Assembly: GCA_020630305.1 (NCBI GenBank)
Contig: JAHDBQ010000001.1
Coordinates: 1-15,197, forward strand
Reading direction: 5' to 3'
DNA length: 15,197 bases
Origin: Alphaproteobacteria bacterium
GTDB lineage: Bacteria; Pseudomonadota; Alphaproteobacteria; Rickettsiales; Rickettsiaceae
The stretch's first letter is position 1. Every line of letters begins with the position of its first letter. The notes beneath the pieces are model-generated. The model worked only from the letters and a program-made list of their open reading frames with translations, was not told the origin of the DNA and ran no database searches. Below are positions 1 through 7,189 of this stretch, piece by piece. Made by a program: the position numbers and the translations under genes.

Positions 1-249
1 AAATATTCCAGCACCAGTTACTACAGTGCATATGGCAGTAAATATTGCAGCTATCACGATTGTTCTAAATAGGAAACAATAATGGCTCGCATAAGGTTCT
101 TTTGCATCTGTTTTATTAACATAAAGTAGGATTATTGACACCACAAATAAAACTGGTAATGCTACCACAGCACCCAGTACAAATAGCAGGTAACAGAATA
201 ATAGATTTTCTTTACCTGGGTTTAAAGATTTTTTTAAAATATCTAACAT
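1..249 (-). CDS. DUF4870-like small membrane protein, second copy (partial, C-terminus cut by window edge)
   Basis: The reverse strand reads openly from an ATG at 249 to the window edge, giving the first 83 codons of a membrane protein. A Shine-Dalgarno AGGAGA lies about 8 bases before the ATG. The protein has a short N-terminal tail with PGKEN (residues 12-16), two hydrophobic segments (about 17-43 and 60-83), and a linker ending in SHYCFLFRT (58-66). The PGKxN and SHYxFxFR elements match the complete gene at 320-700, so the two are tandem paralogues. The SHYxFxxR element is typical of small proteobacterial integral membrane proteins of the DUF4870 type. No enzymatic function is known to me. 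It lies 70 bases downstream of its paralogue and is probably cotranscribed with acnA. The missing C-terminus prevents a length comparison. Confidence 0.7.
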   Translation of the reverse strand, partial: MLDILKKSLNPGKENLLFCYLLFVLGAVVALPVLFVVSIILLYVNKTDAKEPYASHYCFLFRTIVIAAIFTAICTVVTGAGIF

Positions 250-319
250 AAGATTTTCTCCTATAAAATTATAACTATAAAATTTAAAGCTCCACCATTA
301 GAACTTAAAAACAAACTAA

Positions 320-700
320 TCAGATCTTCCAAGTAAGAGGATCCGGATGAGGTTGATTAACAACCAAATATTTCAGAGCAAGGATTGACCTTACCACTAA
401 ATATAAAAATATTGCAAGCTGCACGGCTCTTAACACTATATAAAAACTATCACCATAATAATCTGCAAAAGTATATAATAACTTCATAGTTAAGTATGCA
501 GCAAAAAGTATTAGCCAATTTCTAAATGCAAATATGTAATGACTTTTTATATTTTCATCTTCACAGCTTTGATACGCATAAGCAAATACACCTGCAATTA
601 AACCCCAAATAGGCGCAATCAAACTAATTAGCATCAAACAATACACAAAGAAAATATTATATTTTCCGGGTTCAATATATAATTTAACTTCTTCTTTCAT
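320..700 (-). CDS. DUF4870-like small integral membrane protein, first copy
   Basis: A 126-residue protein with three to four hydrophobic helices (about 17-43, 60-80, 87-112). It carries PGKYN (11-15), SHYIFAFRN (53-61) and a C-terminal HPDPLTW (118-124). A tail rich in Pro-Asp-Trp after the last helix, combined with the SHYxFxxR element, is typical of small proteobacterial membrane proteins of the DUF4870 type; their role is unknown. I chose the ATG at 700 rather than the in-frame ATG at 718 because AGGAG lies 6 bases before it (707-711), while the upstream ATG has no such signal and falls inside an inverted repeat. The gene follows acnA by 40 bases on the same strand and precedes a paralogue at 249, suggesting an acnA-led operon. 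No signal peptide is evident. Function is not inferred. Confidence 0.75.
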   Translation of the reverse strand: MKEEVKLYIEPGKYNIFFVYCLMLISLIAPIWGLIAGVFAYAYQSCEDENIKSHYIFAFRNWLILFAAYLTMKLLYTFADYYGDSFYIVLRAVQLAIFLYLVVRSILALKYLVVNQPHPDPLTWKI

Positions 701-712
701 AAATAACTCCTG

Positions 713-739
713 ATACATTCAAGACCTAGATCAATGTAT
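713..739 (-). other. Inverted repeat between acnA and the small membrane-protein gene
   Basis: ATACATT (713-719) and AATGTAT (733-739) are perfect 7-base arms around a 13-base loop. It sits just after the acnA stop codon and directly before the ribosome-binding site (707-711) of the next gene. No T-run follows, so it is a poor terminator; it may be an RNA processing or 3'-end stabilising hairpin in the acnA transcript. Function is inferred. Confidence 0.35.
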
Positions 740-740
740 T

Positions 741-3395
741 CTAATCCATATTTTTAACAACCGCACCCATTATACGACCATAACGGATAAATTCTAGCTC
801 ATTAAGCGTATATAATTGTAATGTTACATCAATTGCGTCTATTTTACCATCATTTCTTTTGATTTCGCATTGTAATTTCTGATATGGCTGCATATTTTCT
901 GAAATTCCTACAATGTTAATTTCTTCATCGCCAACCAGCTCAAGTTCTTTTAGTTTCATATTATCAAAGGTAATAGGTAGCACCCCCATTCCAATCAAAT
1001 TAGAACGATGAATTCTTTCAAAACTTTCTGCAAGCACTGCCTTGACGCCCAGTAGCATCGTTCCCTTAGCTGCCCAGTCCCTTGAAGAGCCAGTACCATA
1101 TTCTGCGCCGGCCATAACTACAAGAGGCACCGCTCTTGCTTTGTAATCCATTGCTGCATCATAGATACTCGACTGCTTTCCAGTAAACTTATTAATTGTA
1201 AAGCCACCTTCAGTGCCTTTACACATAAGGTTCTTGACTCTTACATTTGCAAAAGTTCCGCGCATCATCACCTCATGATTACCCCTTCTTGCCCCATAAG
1301 AGTTAAACTCATGCTGCTGCACATTTTTGCTAAGCAAGAACTCAGCAGCTGGCGTTCCCATACTTATTGTTCCAGCCGGAGAGATATGATCTGTTGTGAT
1401 GGAGTCGCCAAACAAAGCCAGGACCCTTGCGCCTTTAATATCATTAATATCAGATGCTGATTTTTCGATATTTTCAAAATAAGGTGGATTATTTATATAA
1501 GTTGACTCTTGCCAATCATAAGTGTCACTTTTACTGACTTCTATATTCTTCCAGGTATCATCACCTTCGAATACATCTGCATATTTTGAGCTAAACATCT
1601 CAGGCGAGACGCAAGAATCAACATAGATAGAAATCTCCTCAGAGCTTGGCCATAAATCTTTCAAGTAAACATCTTTGCCTGAACTATCCTTAGCTATGGC
1701 ATCTTTATCAAGATCAATATTTAAAGTTCCAGCAATCGCGTAAGCAACCACCAAAGGAGGCGACGCTAGATAGTTGGCTTTAACATGAGGATGCACCCTG
1801 CCCTCGAAATTTCTATTACCTGAAAGCACTGACGCCGCAACCAAATCTTCTTTCTTGATAACATCTTCAATCTCCTTATTCAAAGGGCCAGAATTACCAA
1901 TACAAGTCGTGCAGCCATAACCAACCAAGTTAAATCCTAGCTGATCTAGATATTCAGTAAGACCACCTTTGTCAAGATAATCAGTAACTACCTTCGAGCC
2001 AGGCGCAAGTGAAGTCTTCACCCAGGGCTTTACAGAAACACCAAGTTCAGCCGCCTTCTTAGCTACCAAACCTGCCGCTACCATAACTGAAGGGTTTGAG
2101 GTGTTGGTACAGCTTGTGATAGCAGCAATCACTACATCGCCATGCCCAATTGAATAATAACAAGAATCTACAGGATTCTTCTTCAGGATATCCGCATCAT
2201 TTTTAGTCATTGCCGGTAAATTAGAGGCAAAATTATTTTGCATATCACTCAAAGAAACCCTATCTTGCGGCCTTTTTGGGCCCGCCAAGGAAGGTTCCAC
2301 GGTAGAGATATCAAGCTCCAGAACATCACTATATTCAGGGAATACATCATCCCGCCACAGACCTTGCGCCTTGGTATAATCTTCCACAATTTGCACCTGA
2401 TCTTTGCTTCGCGCAGTTAAATGTAGATATTTTATAGTCTCAGCGTCTACAGGAAAGAAGCCGCATGTTGCGCCATATTCCGGAGCCATGTTAGAAATCG
2501 TCGCTCTATCTGCCAAATTAAGAGAGTCAAGACCAGGCCCGAAGAACTCAACAAACTTCCCAACCACGCCTTTTTGCCTTAGCTTCTCAGTAATACTCAA
2601 GACCAAATCTGTAGCCGTGATGTTGCCTTCTATCTTGCCAGTTAGTTTAACGCCAACTACATCAGGCAGAAGCATTGGTAGCGCCTGACCCAGCATCGCA
2701 GCCTCAGCTTCAATTCCACCAACACCCCAGCCAAGAATCGACAGAGCGTTGATCATAGTTGTGTGGCTATCTGTGCCAACTAGAGTGTCGGGATAGAGAT
2801 ATTTTTTTTCGCCTTTTTCTTTCATTTGCACAATCTTACCAAGATATTCCAAATTCACCTGATGGCAAATTCCTGTCCCTGGCGGCACAACCTGAAAATT
2901 TTGGAAGCTTTCTTTCCCCCATTTTAAGAATTTATAGCGCTCGCCATTGCGCTCCATTTCCTTTTCCACATTCTTCTCAAAAGATGAATCATTGCCATAA
3001 GAATCCACCTGAACTGAATGGTCTATAACCAAATCAACTGGGATCATCGGATTAATTTTAAGCGGATCCTTGCCAAGCTTCTTCATCGCATCACGCATAG
3101 AGGCAAGGTCTACGATTGCTGGAACACCAGTAAAGTCCTGCATTAGCACTCTGGCTGGAAAGTAATTCATCTCACCTTTGGAAGTTTTATTCTTTGCCCA
3201 ATCACTAAAATGCTCTGCACTTTCGCTTATGTTACCGCTGCGAACCACATTCTCTAGCAGCACCCTTAATGAATAAGGTAGCTTCTTAAGATCAAAACCT
3301 AGATCCTTAGCTACTTTTTGTATATTATAGATACTATAGCTCCCACCGGCGGTCTCTATAGTATCTAGATATTTTGATTGTGCATCAAATGTCAT
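741..3395 (-). CDS. acnA: Aconitate hydratase A (aconitase, TCA cycle)
   Basis: Cytosolic [4Fe-4S] enzyme that isomerises citrate to isocitrate through cis-aconitate in the TCA cycle. The 884-residue length fits the AcnA/IRP1 type, which is about 890 residues. The cluster ligands are visible as Cys429 (in ITSCTN, 426-431) and Cys495/Cys498 (in GCTTCIG, 494-500). The early substrate-binding motif GTDSHTT (207-213) is present. The C-terminal swivel domain carries GDSITTDHISP (663-673), GSSRDWAAKG (769-778) with the catalytic serine, and SNLIGMGVLP (798-807). No truncation or missing residue is seen. A GTGGGGTG purine-rich stretch precedes the ATG. It is divergent from ccmA across 137 bases and appears to lead a unit with two small membrane-protein genes. 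AcnA-type proteins can also bind RNA in the cluster-free state; nothing here tests that. Assignment is firm. Confidence 0.98.
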   Translation of the reverse strand: MTFDAQSKYLDTIETAGGSYSIYNIQKVAKDLGFDLKKLPYSLRVLLENVVRSGNISESAEHFSDWAKNKTSKGEMNYFPARVLMQDFTGVPAIVDLASMRDAMKKLGKDPLKINPMIPVDLVIDHSVQVDSYGNDSSFEKNVEKEMERNGERYKFLKWGKESFQNFQVVPPGTGICHQVNLEYLGKIVQMKEKGEKKYLYPDTLVGTDSHTTMINALSILGWGVGGIEAEAAMLGQALPMLLPDVVGVKLTGKIEGNITATDLVLSITEKLRQKGVVGKFVEFFGPGLDSLNLADRATISNMAPEYGATCGFFPVDAETIKYLHLTARSKDQVQIVEDYTKAQGLWRDDVFPEYSDVLELDISTVEPSLAGPKRPQDRVSLSDMQNNFASNLPAMTKNDADILKKNPVDSCYYSIGHGDVVIAAITSCTNTSNPSVMVAAGLVAKKAAELGVSVKPWVKTSLAPGSKVVTDYLDKGGLTEYLDQLGFNLVGYGCTTCIGNSGPLNKEIEDVIKKEDLVAASVLSGNRNFEGRVHPHVKANYLASPPLVVAYAIAGTLNIDLDKDAIAKDSSGKDVYLKDLWPSSEEISIYVDSCVSPEMFSSKYADVFEGDDTWKNIEVSKSDTYDWQESTYINNPPYFENIEKSASDINDIKGARVLALFGDSITTDHISPAGTISMGTPAAEFLLSKNVQQHEFNSYGARRGNHEVMMRGTFANVRVKNLMCKGTEGGFTINKFTGKQSSIYDAAMDYKARAVPLVVMAGAEYGTGSSRDWAAKGTMLLGVKAVLAESFERIHRSNLIGMGVLPITFDNMKLKELELVGDEEINIVGISENMQPYQKLQCEIKRNDGKIDAIDVTLQLYTLNELEFIRYGRIMGAVVKNMD

Positions 3396-3424
3396 AACAC
3401 CCCACGAAAATAATTATTTTTTTA

Positions 3425-3437
3425 ATTTGCAGCAAAT
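3425..3437. promoter_or_regulatory. Perfect 13-bp palindrome in the acnA-ccmA intergenic region (possible operator)
   Basis: ATTTGC-A-GCAAAT is a perfect inverted repeat with 6-base arms. It lies about 30-42 bases before the acnA start codon and about 100 bases before ccmA. Its core GCAGCAAAT recurs at 12919-12927, beside another inverted repeat, in the divergent gap before the methyltransferase gene. A shared regulator is possible but unproven. Confidence 0.3.
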
Positions 3438-3496
3438 CATGCTTGGCTTTTTATTTTTTACATGGTAGTAAATCTATTAGATAAGAACAAGCATTT

Positions 3497-3502
3497 TATA
3501 AT
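3497..3502 (+). promoter_or_regulatory. Candidate -10 element for the ccmA operon
   Basis: A perfect TATAAT lies 30 bases before the ccmA ATG, which would give a 5' leader of roughly 25 bases. No convincing -35 hexamer is seen 16-18 bases upstream, so in an AT-rich gap this could be chance. A second weaker option is TTGGCT (3443-3448) with TAGTAA (3466-3471). Confidence 0.3.
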
Positions 3503-3532
3503 TAAAATAAAGTAATATTTTTAAATAAACAG

Positions 3533-4141
3533 ATGATATCACTCAATAATTTAGGCCTAACCATCAGTGGCAAGGTGATTTTCGAAGGAATTTCGTTTAC
3601 AGCCCTACCCTCTGCAATTATTCATGTAACTGGCAAAAATGGCTCAGGCAAAACTTCTTTGCTTAAAATGATTGCACAGATACAAAGACAAAGCAAAGGC
3701 AGCATAACGCATAGTAAGGATGCTCATGATATCAGCAGCTTGCAAAAACCATATTGCACTTATATTGGGCATAATTTGGCTATCAAGCAAGAATTCTCTG
3801 TTATGGAAAATATGTTATTTTGGGCAAGATTATATAATGCCGAGATGCTTATTATGGCGGCTGTGAAATATTTTTCTTTAGAAAATTTACTGGAGAAAAA
3901 ATGCTATGAACTATCCGCAGGGAATCAAAAAAAAGTAGCCCTGTCAAGACTTATCTTATGCCCTGCAAAGCTTTGGTTATTAGATGAAATTGATGTCAAT
4001 CTAGACGAAAATAACAAAAAACTCCTCACTAATTTAATGGTTACCCACGCTGATAATGGCGGCATTATCTTCAGCGCTAGCCATAATAAACCACAAGTGA
4101 AGAAAGTAGTTAAGTTGAATCTTGAGGAATGGAGTGGGTAG
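3533..4141 (+). CDS. ccmA: Cytochrome c biogenesis ABC transporter ATP-binding protein CcmA
   Basis: ATPase subunit of the CcmABCD complex, which drives release of haem-loaded CcmE for attachment to c-type cytochromes. The 202-residue length is normal. It shows Walker A GKNGSGKT (34-41), the CcmA-style IGHNLAIKQEFSVMENMLFWA region (78-98) in place of a classical Q-loop, signature LSAGNQKK (127-134), Walker B LWLLDE (147-152) and H-loop His184. The residues after the catalytic Glu are IDVNLD instead of the usual proline-containing PTTALD, a mild departure. No strong Shine-Dalgarno precedes the ATG; the second codon region MISLNN begins the ABC beta-strand correctly. It is followed at 2 bases by an unrecognised gene and then ccmB, so the three are probably cotranscribed. 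The other ccm genes are not in the window. Confidence 0.95.
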   Translation: MISLNNLGLTISGKVIFEGISFTALPSAIIHVTGKNGSGKTSLLKMIAQIQRQSKGSITHSKDAHDISSLQKPYCTYIGHNLAIKQEFSVMENMLFWARLYNAEMLIMAAVKYFSLENLLEKKCYELSAGNQKKVALSRLILCPAKLWLLDEIDVNLDENNKKLLTNLMVTHADNGGIIFSASHNKPQVKKVVKLNLEEWSG

Positions 4142-4143
4142 TT

Positions 4144-4734
4144 ATGAAAACGCAAACCAAATCGCAAATTAAACTAGAAAAAGCAATTACCGGATTAATT
4201 GGAAAAATAAGCAGCGAAACTAAAAAAGATCCAAATAAAGTTCTGCTCGATGCAAAAACAAATGCATTTTGGGAATTTGATGATATTTCTAAATCAACTA
4301 TGCAAAATTATATTGATCTGCATGCCATTATGACTTTAGACGGTCTTACGATAATGAATATAATCGGTGATAACAACTTTTCTTCCACTCAAGAAATTTT
4401 TGACGTGCGTGATAATTATATTTACAGTAGTAAAATCAATAAAGTAGCAAATAATCAAGATATTATATTCACTGATAAACAAAAGTTAATTGATAAAATT
4501 GAAGAGCTAATTCAGATAATTAGCGAAGCAAACGGCAAAGAGCATGATGAGATTGTAAAAGAGGCTGTGGGCTGGGAATTTGAACCTTCATCAGTTCAAC
4601 AAGAATACTTAAATTTAAGCAGTGTATTAACATCTGACCCTCTAACAGTAATGGGTGCTGTCAATGATTATACTTTTTCAGGCAAGAACATTATAGATGT
4701 ACAAGAAAGTTATGCAGGTAATTTACATGATTAA
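4144..4734 (+). CDS. Unrecognised two-repeat protein inside the ccmA-ccmB operon
   Basis: I do not recognise this 196-residue protein. It consists of two homologous halves, about 11-96 and 114-195. Each starts with an amphipathic helix (LEKAITGLIGKIS; LIDKIEELIQIIS), then a WEF motif (43-45; 144-146), a Y-x-x-L stretch, a central LTIM/LTVM (68-71; 167-170), a FSS/FSG turn (79-81; 178-180) and an I-x-DV/IDV ending (85-88; 184-186). There is no signal peptide, membrane helix or cysteine cluster, so it is probably cytoplasmic; it is acidic and lysine-rich. The ATG at 4144 is 2 bases after the ccmA stop and has GGAG 9 bases upstream (4131-4134); an in-frame ATG at 4129 overlaps ccmA and has its purine run too close. 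Its place between an ABC ATPase and its membrane partner suggests a link to haem export or c-type cytochrome maturation, but that is inference only. Confidence 0.8.
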   Translation: MKTQTKSQIKLEKAITGLIGKISSETKKDPNKVLLDAKTNAFWEFDDISKSTMQNYIDLHAIMTLDGLTIMNIIGDNNFSSTQEIFDVRDNYIYSSKINKVANNQDIIFTDKQKLIDKIEELIQIISEANGKEHDEIVKEAVGWEFEPSSVQQEYLNLSSVLTSDPLTVMGAVNDYTFSGKNIIDVQESYAGNLHD

Positions 4735-4771
4735 AACAATTAATCTTAAATTCAAAAAATAGAGAGAAAAA

Positions 4772-5413
4772 ATGAAAAATATTCTTAAAAACGAAATGCT
4801 AGTGCAAATGAAAATTAACAACGTCATTCAATATGCTTTGATGTTTTTTTCATTTTGTTTATTGAGCATCACGCTAGTAAGCAACTACGAAGCGATCGGT
4901 AAATTTGGAATTATTTTTTCTGTTATTTGCATACCACTTGCATTCATAAACTTAAGTAATATGCTTATAAAGCCAGACATCGAAGATGGTTACCTAGAAC
5001 TTAAATTAATTACTAGTAGCGCCTTTAAAATCGTCATGGCAAAATTACTCGCGCTAGCAATATGTATTTTAATAAGTTTCAGCCTAATGATGCCTATTAT
5101 TTATATAATATTTAATGTTCTAACACAAACAACCAAGGCAATATATTTGTGCGGCATTATACTAATAACCCTTTCTGCATCTTTGGTTACTCTGATTGCT
5201 TCCATACAAGGTTATTTTAGATCAAATACCAATTTCCTAGCCCTGCTAATTATGCCGTTAATTATACCAACAATAATCCTTTCTGGTATGGTGCTGCAGG
5301 CTCCAGAAAACTTATATCTCATCAAGATTATGATTGGCATTAATTTTGTAATAATACCGCCTAGTATTTTGCTTTCTGCATATCTTGTAAAGAATATTTA
5401 TAATCCAAATTAG
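4772..5413 (+). CDS. ccmB: Haem exporter / cytochrome c maturation membrane protein CcmB
   Basis: Integral inner-membrane permease subunit that partners CcmA in the CcmABCD complex. The 213-residue protein has six predicted hydrophobic segments (about 17-37, 44-64, 87-115, 122-146, 154-175, 183-206). The family hallmarks are a DIEDGYLEL loop (69-77) after the second helix, corresponding to the DxEDGxLEQL of other CcmB proteins, then the AKLLAL start of helix three (90-95), SASLVTLIASI (135-145), and MPLIIPTIILSG (161-172). Length matches the usual 215-225. An AGAGAGA purine run lies a few bases before the ATG. It lies 37 bases after the duplicated-domain gene. Compared with typical CcmB the sequence is divergent and Ile/Lys-rich, as expected from base composition. 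No clear terminator follows. Confidence 0.9.
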   Translation: MKNILKNEMLVQMKINNVIQYALMFFSFCLLSITLVSNYEAIGKFGIIFSVICIPLAFINLSNMLIKPDIEDGYLELKLITSSAFKIVMAKLLALAICILISFSLMMPIIYIIFNVLTQTTKAIYLCGIILITLSASLVTLIASIQGYFRSNTNFLALLIMPLIIPTIILSGMVLQAPENLYLIKIMIGINFVIIPPSILLSAYLVKNIYNPN

Positions 5414-5809
5414 TAATTTAAAAGCATCAATTTCAATCGAACTCCTAATTTAAAAAAAACACTTCACCAATATTCAAAATTTATATAAATGGTCCATTTA
5501 CCAATACCTACAGAGCTGCAAACAAGTTCCAAGGATATCAACTTATCGCGTTAACGCATCTCTAAACTACTGATTTACTGTTTTTTTATAAAAAACACCT
5601 TAAACTGCGTATTTAATATATTGTATTACATTTTTTTGTATGATATAAAAATATTGTCTGGTTTTGTAACTATAAATATTCATCACTGTTATGACTTGGC
5701 ACTCTTGCTGCAAGATGTAAAAGTATAGATAATAGATTCAAAATTTACAATTAATCTTTCCATACTAATCAAGATAGGTTTATTATAAAAGGAAAAATAC
5801 AAGGGAAAA
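5414..5809. other. Gene-free gap between ccmB and the SLC1-type transporter
   Basis: 396 bases without a credible reading frame or tRNA-like cloverleaf. It contains a perfect 10-bp palindrome GCGTTAACGC (5548-5557), conspicuous in such AT-rich DNA; an AT-only inverted repeat (5580-5596, T-run facing A-run); and a candidate promoter near 5705-5733. No insertion-sequence ends or direct repeats were recognised. It could hold a degraded gene or a small RNA, but nothing in the sequence proves either. Confidence 0.5.
5705..5733 (+). promoter_or_regulatory. Candidate sigma-70-type promoter for the SLC1-type transporter gene
   Basis: TTGCTG (5705-5710), a 17-base spacer, and GATAAT (5728-5733). The -10 matches five of six consensus bases, the -35 only three. 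Start of transcription would be about 70 bases before the ATG at 5810. Confidence 0.3.
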
Positions 5810-7015
5810 ATGCATATAGCTAACAAAATACTTACTATAATAGCCAATCGAGTCATCCAAACAATAGTGATTCTAGGGTCTTATATATATCTAGCAGATT
5901 CTCTAGAGCTTCATACTCACAAGCAATTCTACACTATAAGCTTACTTATAAAAGAAATTTTATTATGGTTAATGCCAATAACGATATGTATGTTTGCGGC
6001 AAATACAGTTAGGTCCTTCGGCAACAAGGCCTTTATGTTTATAGTAATTATGGTGATTTTTGAAACATGCTCTAATTTTAGCTGCATATGGTACTCATAT
6101 ATTGCTGCTACATTAATCTCTGGTGCAAACCAAACCTTTGACTCTTCAAGCTTAAAAGAAGGCTTTGATGCTTTATGGTCAATACCTATCAAAAGACCAG
6201 GTTGGTATACTGCAGATAAAGGTATGTTTATTGGACTAATATTTGGTATAGGCTCTACTTTAACTGAAAGTCCTTCAGTACATCGATCCATAACCAAAAG
6301 TTATAAATTTATGCACTGGCTACTCACTAAGGTTTTTGCAAGACTCACTCCTATTTTTATCTTAGGTTTTGTAGCTAAAATGTATAATCTTAACTTGCTG
6401 AACTATATAATGTCTTATTATTCGAATCTGATAGCTTGGATTGTATTTTTTCTAGTAATTTATATATTATTTTTATTTGCACTTGGCTCTGGTGGATCAC
6501 TAATGAAAATGATTTCAGACATCAAAAACCTACTGCCAGCTGGAGCGGTAGCAATCACTTCCGGATGCAGCCTCTCAACAATGCCTTGGACGATCAAAGG
6601 CGCAGGTAAAAATCTTGACAATAAAGATTTTGCAAGCGCAGTGATTCCCGCTACAACAAATATTCAGCAAATTGGTGATTGCATAATTAATTCATTCCTG
6701 TGCTTTTTGATATACAAGAATTTCTATGGTGCGAATCCAGATTTAGTGACCTGGCTACAATTTAGCGTTATTTTTGTGCTTGCTCGGTTCGTGACTGCTG
6801 CAGTAATCGGAGGAGCCATATTTATTATGCTGCCAATATATGAAACATATCTACACTTCAATTCTGAAATGATTGCTATTATTTTAGCCTTAAATGTAGT
6901 GCTAGACCCACTAGTTACAAGCTTCAATGTTGTTGCAAACGGTGCCTTATGTAGGGTATTTGAAATTGTTTGGAATAAAGCATTAAAGTTTTTGAGATCT
7001 AAAAAAAACATTTAA
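5810..7015 (+). CDS. Divergent dicarboxylate/amino acid:cation symporter family (SLC1/DAACS) protein
   Basis: A 401-residue polytopic inner-membrane protein of the GltP/Glt(Ph) fold, probably importing an amino acid or organic acid. The C-terminal transport core is recognisable: re-entrant hairpin 1 as TSGCSLSTMPWTIKG (250-264), helix 7 IPATTNIQQIGD (279-290), hairpin 2 with a GGAIFIMLP stretch (334-342), and helix 8 DPLVTSFNVVAN (366-377). Set against Glt(Ph), the NMDGT motif has become NIQQI (284-288), the helix 8 Arg that binds acidic side chains is Val369, and the sodium-site Asp is Asn377, while Asp366, Thr370 and Asn373 are kept. This argues against a standard sodium:glutamate symporter and for a different substrate or coupling ion; that is inference. 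GGGA lies just before the ATG. It stands alone between long gaps, so is probably monocistronic. Confidence 0.8.
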   Translation: MHIANKILTIIANRVIQTIVILGSYIYLADSLELHTHKQFYTISLLIKEILLWLMPITICMFAANTVRSFGNKAFMFIVIMVIFETCSNFSCIWYSYIAATLISGANQTFDSSSLKEGFDALWSIPIKRPGWYTADKGMFIGLIFGIGSTLTESPSVHRSITKSYKFMHWLLTKVFARLTPIFILGFVAKMYNLNLLNYIMSYYSNLIAWIVFFLVIYILFLFALGSGGSLMKMISDIKNLLPAGAVAITSGCSLSTMPWTIKGAGKNLDNKDFASAVIPATTNIQQIGDCIINSFLCFLIYKNFYGANPDLVTWLQFSVIFVLARFVTAAVIGGAIFIMLPIYETYLHFNSEMIAIILALNVVLDPLVTSFNVVANGALCRVFEIVWNKALKFLRSKKNI

Positions 7016-7113
7016 TAACATAGATTATTACTTAAAATCTACTCTTGAAATTTTAGCATGATATTGAAAATCACACAAATTTAAATTAACTTGTAACGTG
7101 ATGTAATATTTAC

Positions 7114-7142
7114 TTGTGTTATTAAAAATATCTTAGTATTAT
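7114..7142 (+). promoter_or_regulatory. Candidate promoter for divK-pleD
   Basis: TTGTGT (7114-7119), 17-base spacer, TATTAT (7137-7142). The -10 has five of six consensus bases. Transcription would start near 7149, downstream of the rare TTG codon at 7148, which supports the ATG at 7190 as the divK start. Confidence 0.4.
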
Positions 7143-7189
7143 AAATATTGATTTTAATCACCACTGTAAAAAAAGTTGACCATCTTGAT

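Noticed and set aside
701-718. Upstream ATG for the DUF4870-like gene, adding six residues
   Set aside because: The ATG at 700 has AGGAG at ideal distance; the upstream ATG does not and would lie in a hairpin stem.
2404-3028. Plus-strand reading frames inside acnA
   Set aside because: They are antisense to well-conserved aconitase sequence, where codon bias leaves other frames open.
5580-5596. T-run/A-run inverted repeat after ccmB as a terminator
   Set aside because: The stem is AT-only apart from one pair, lies 170 bases past the stop and has no T-run after it.
5929-6297. 122-codon minus-strand reading frame inside the transporter gene
   Set aside because: It lies wholly antisense to a recognisable SLC1-family gene, has no ribosome-binding site and no family resemblance.
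7148-7189. TTG start giving DivK 14 extra residues
   Set aside because: The predicted transcription start is at about 7149 and the receiver domain begins exactly at the ATG at 7190.
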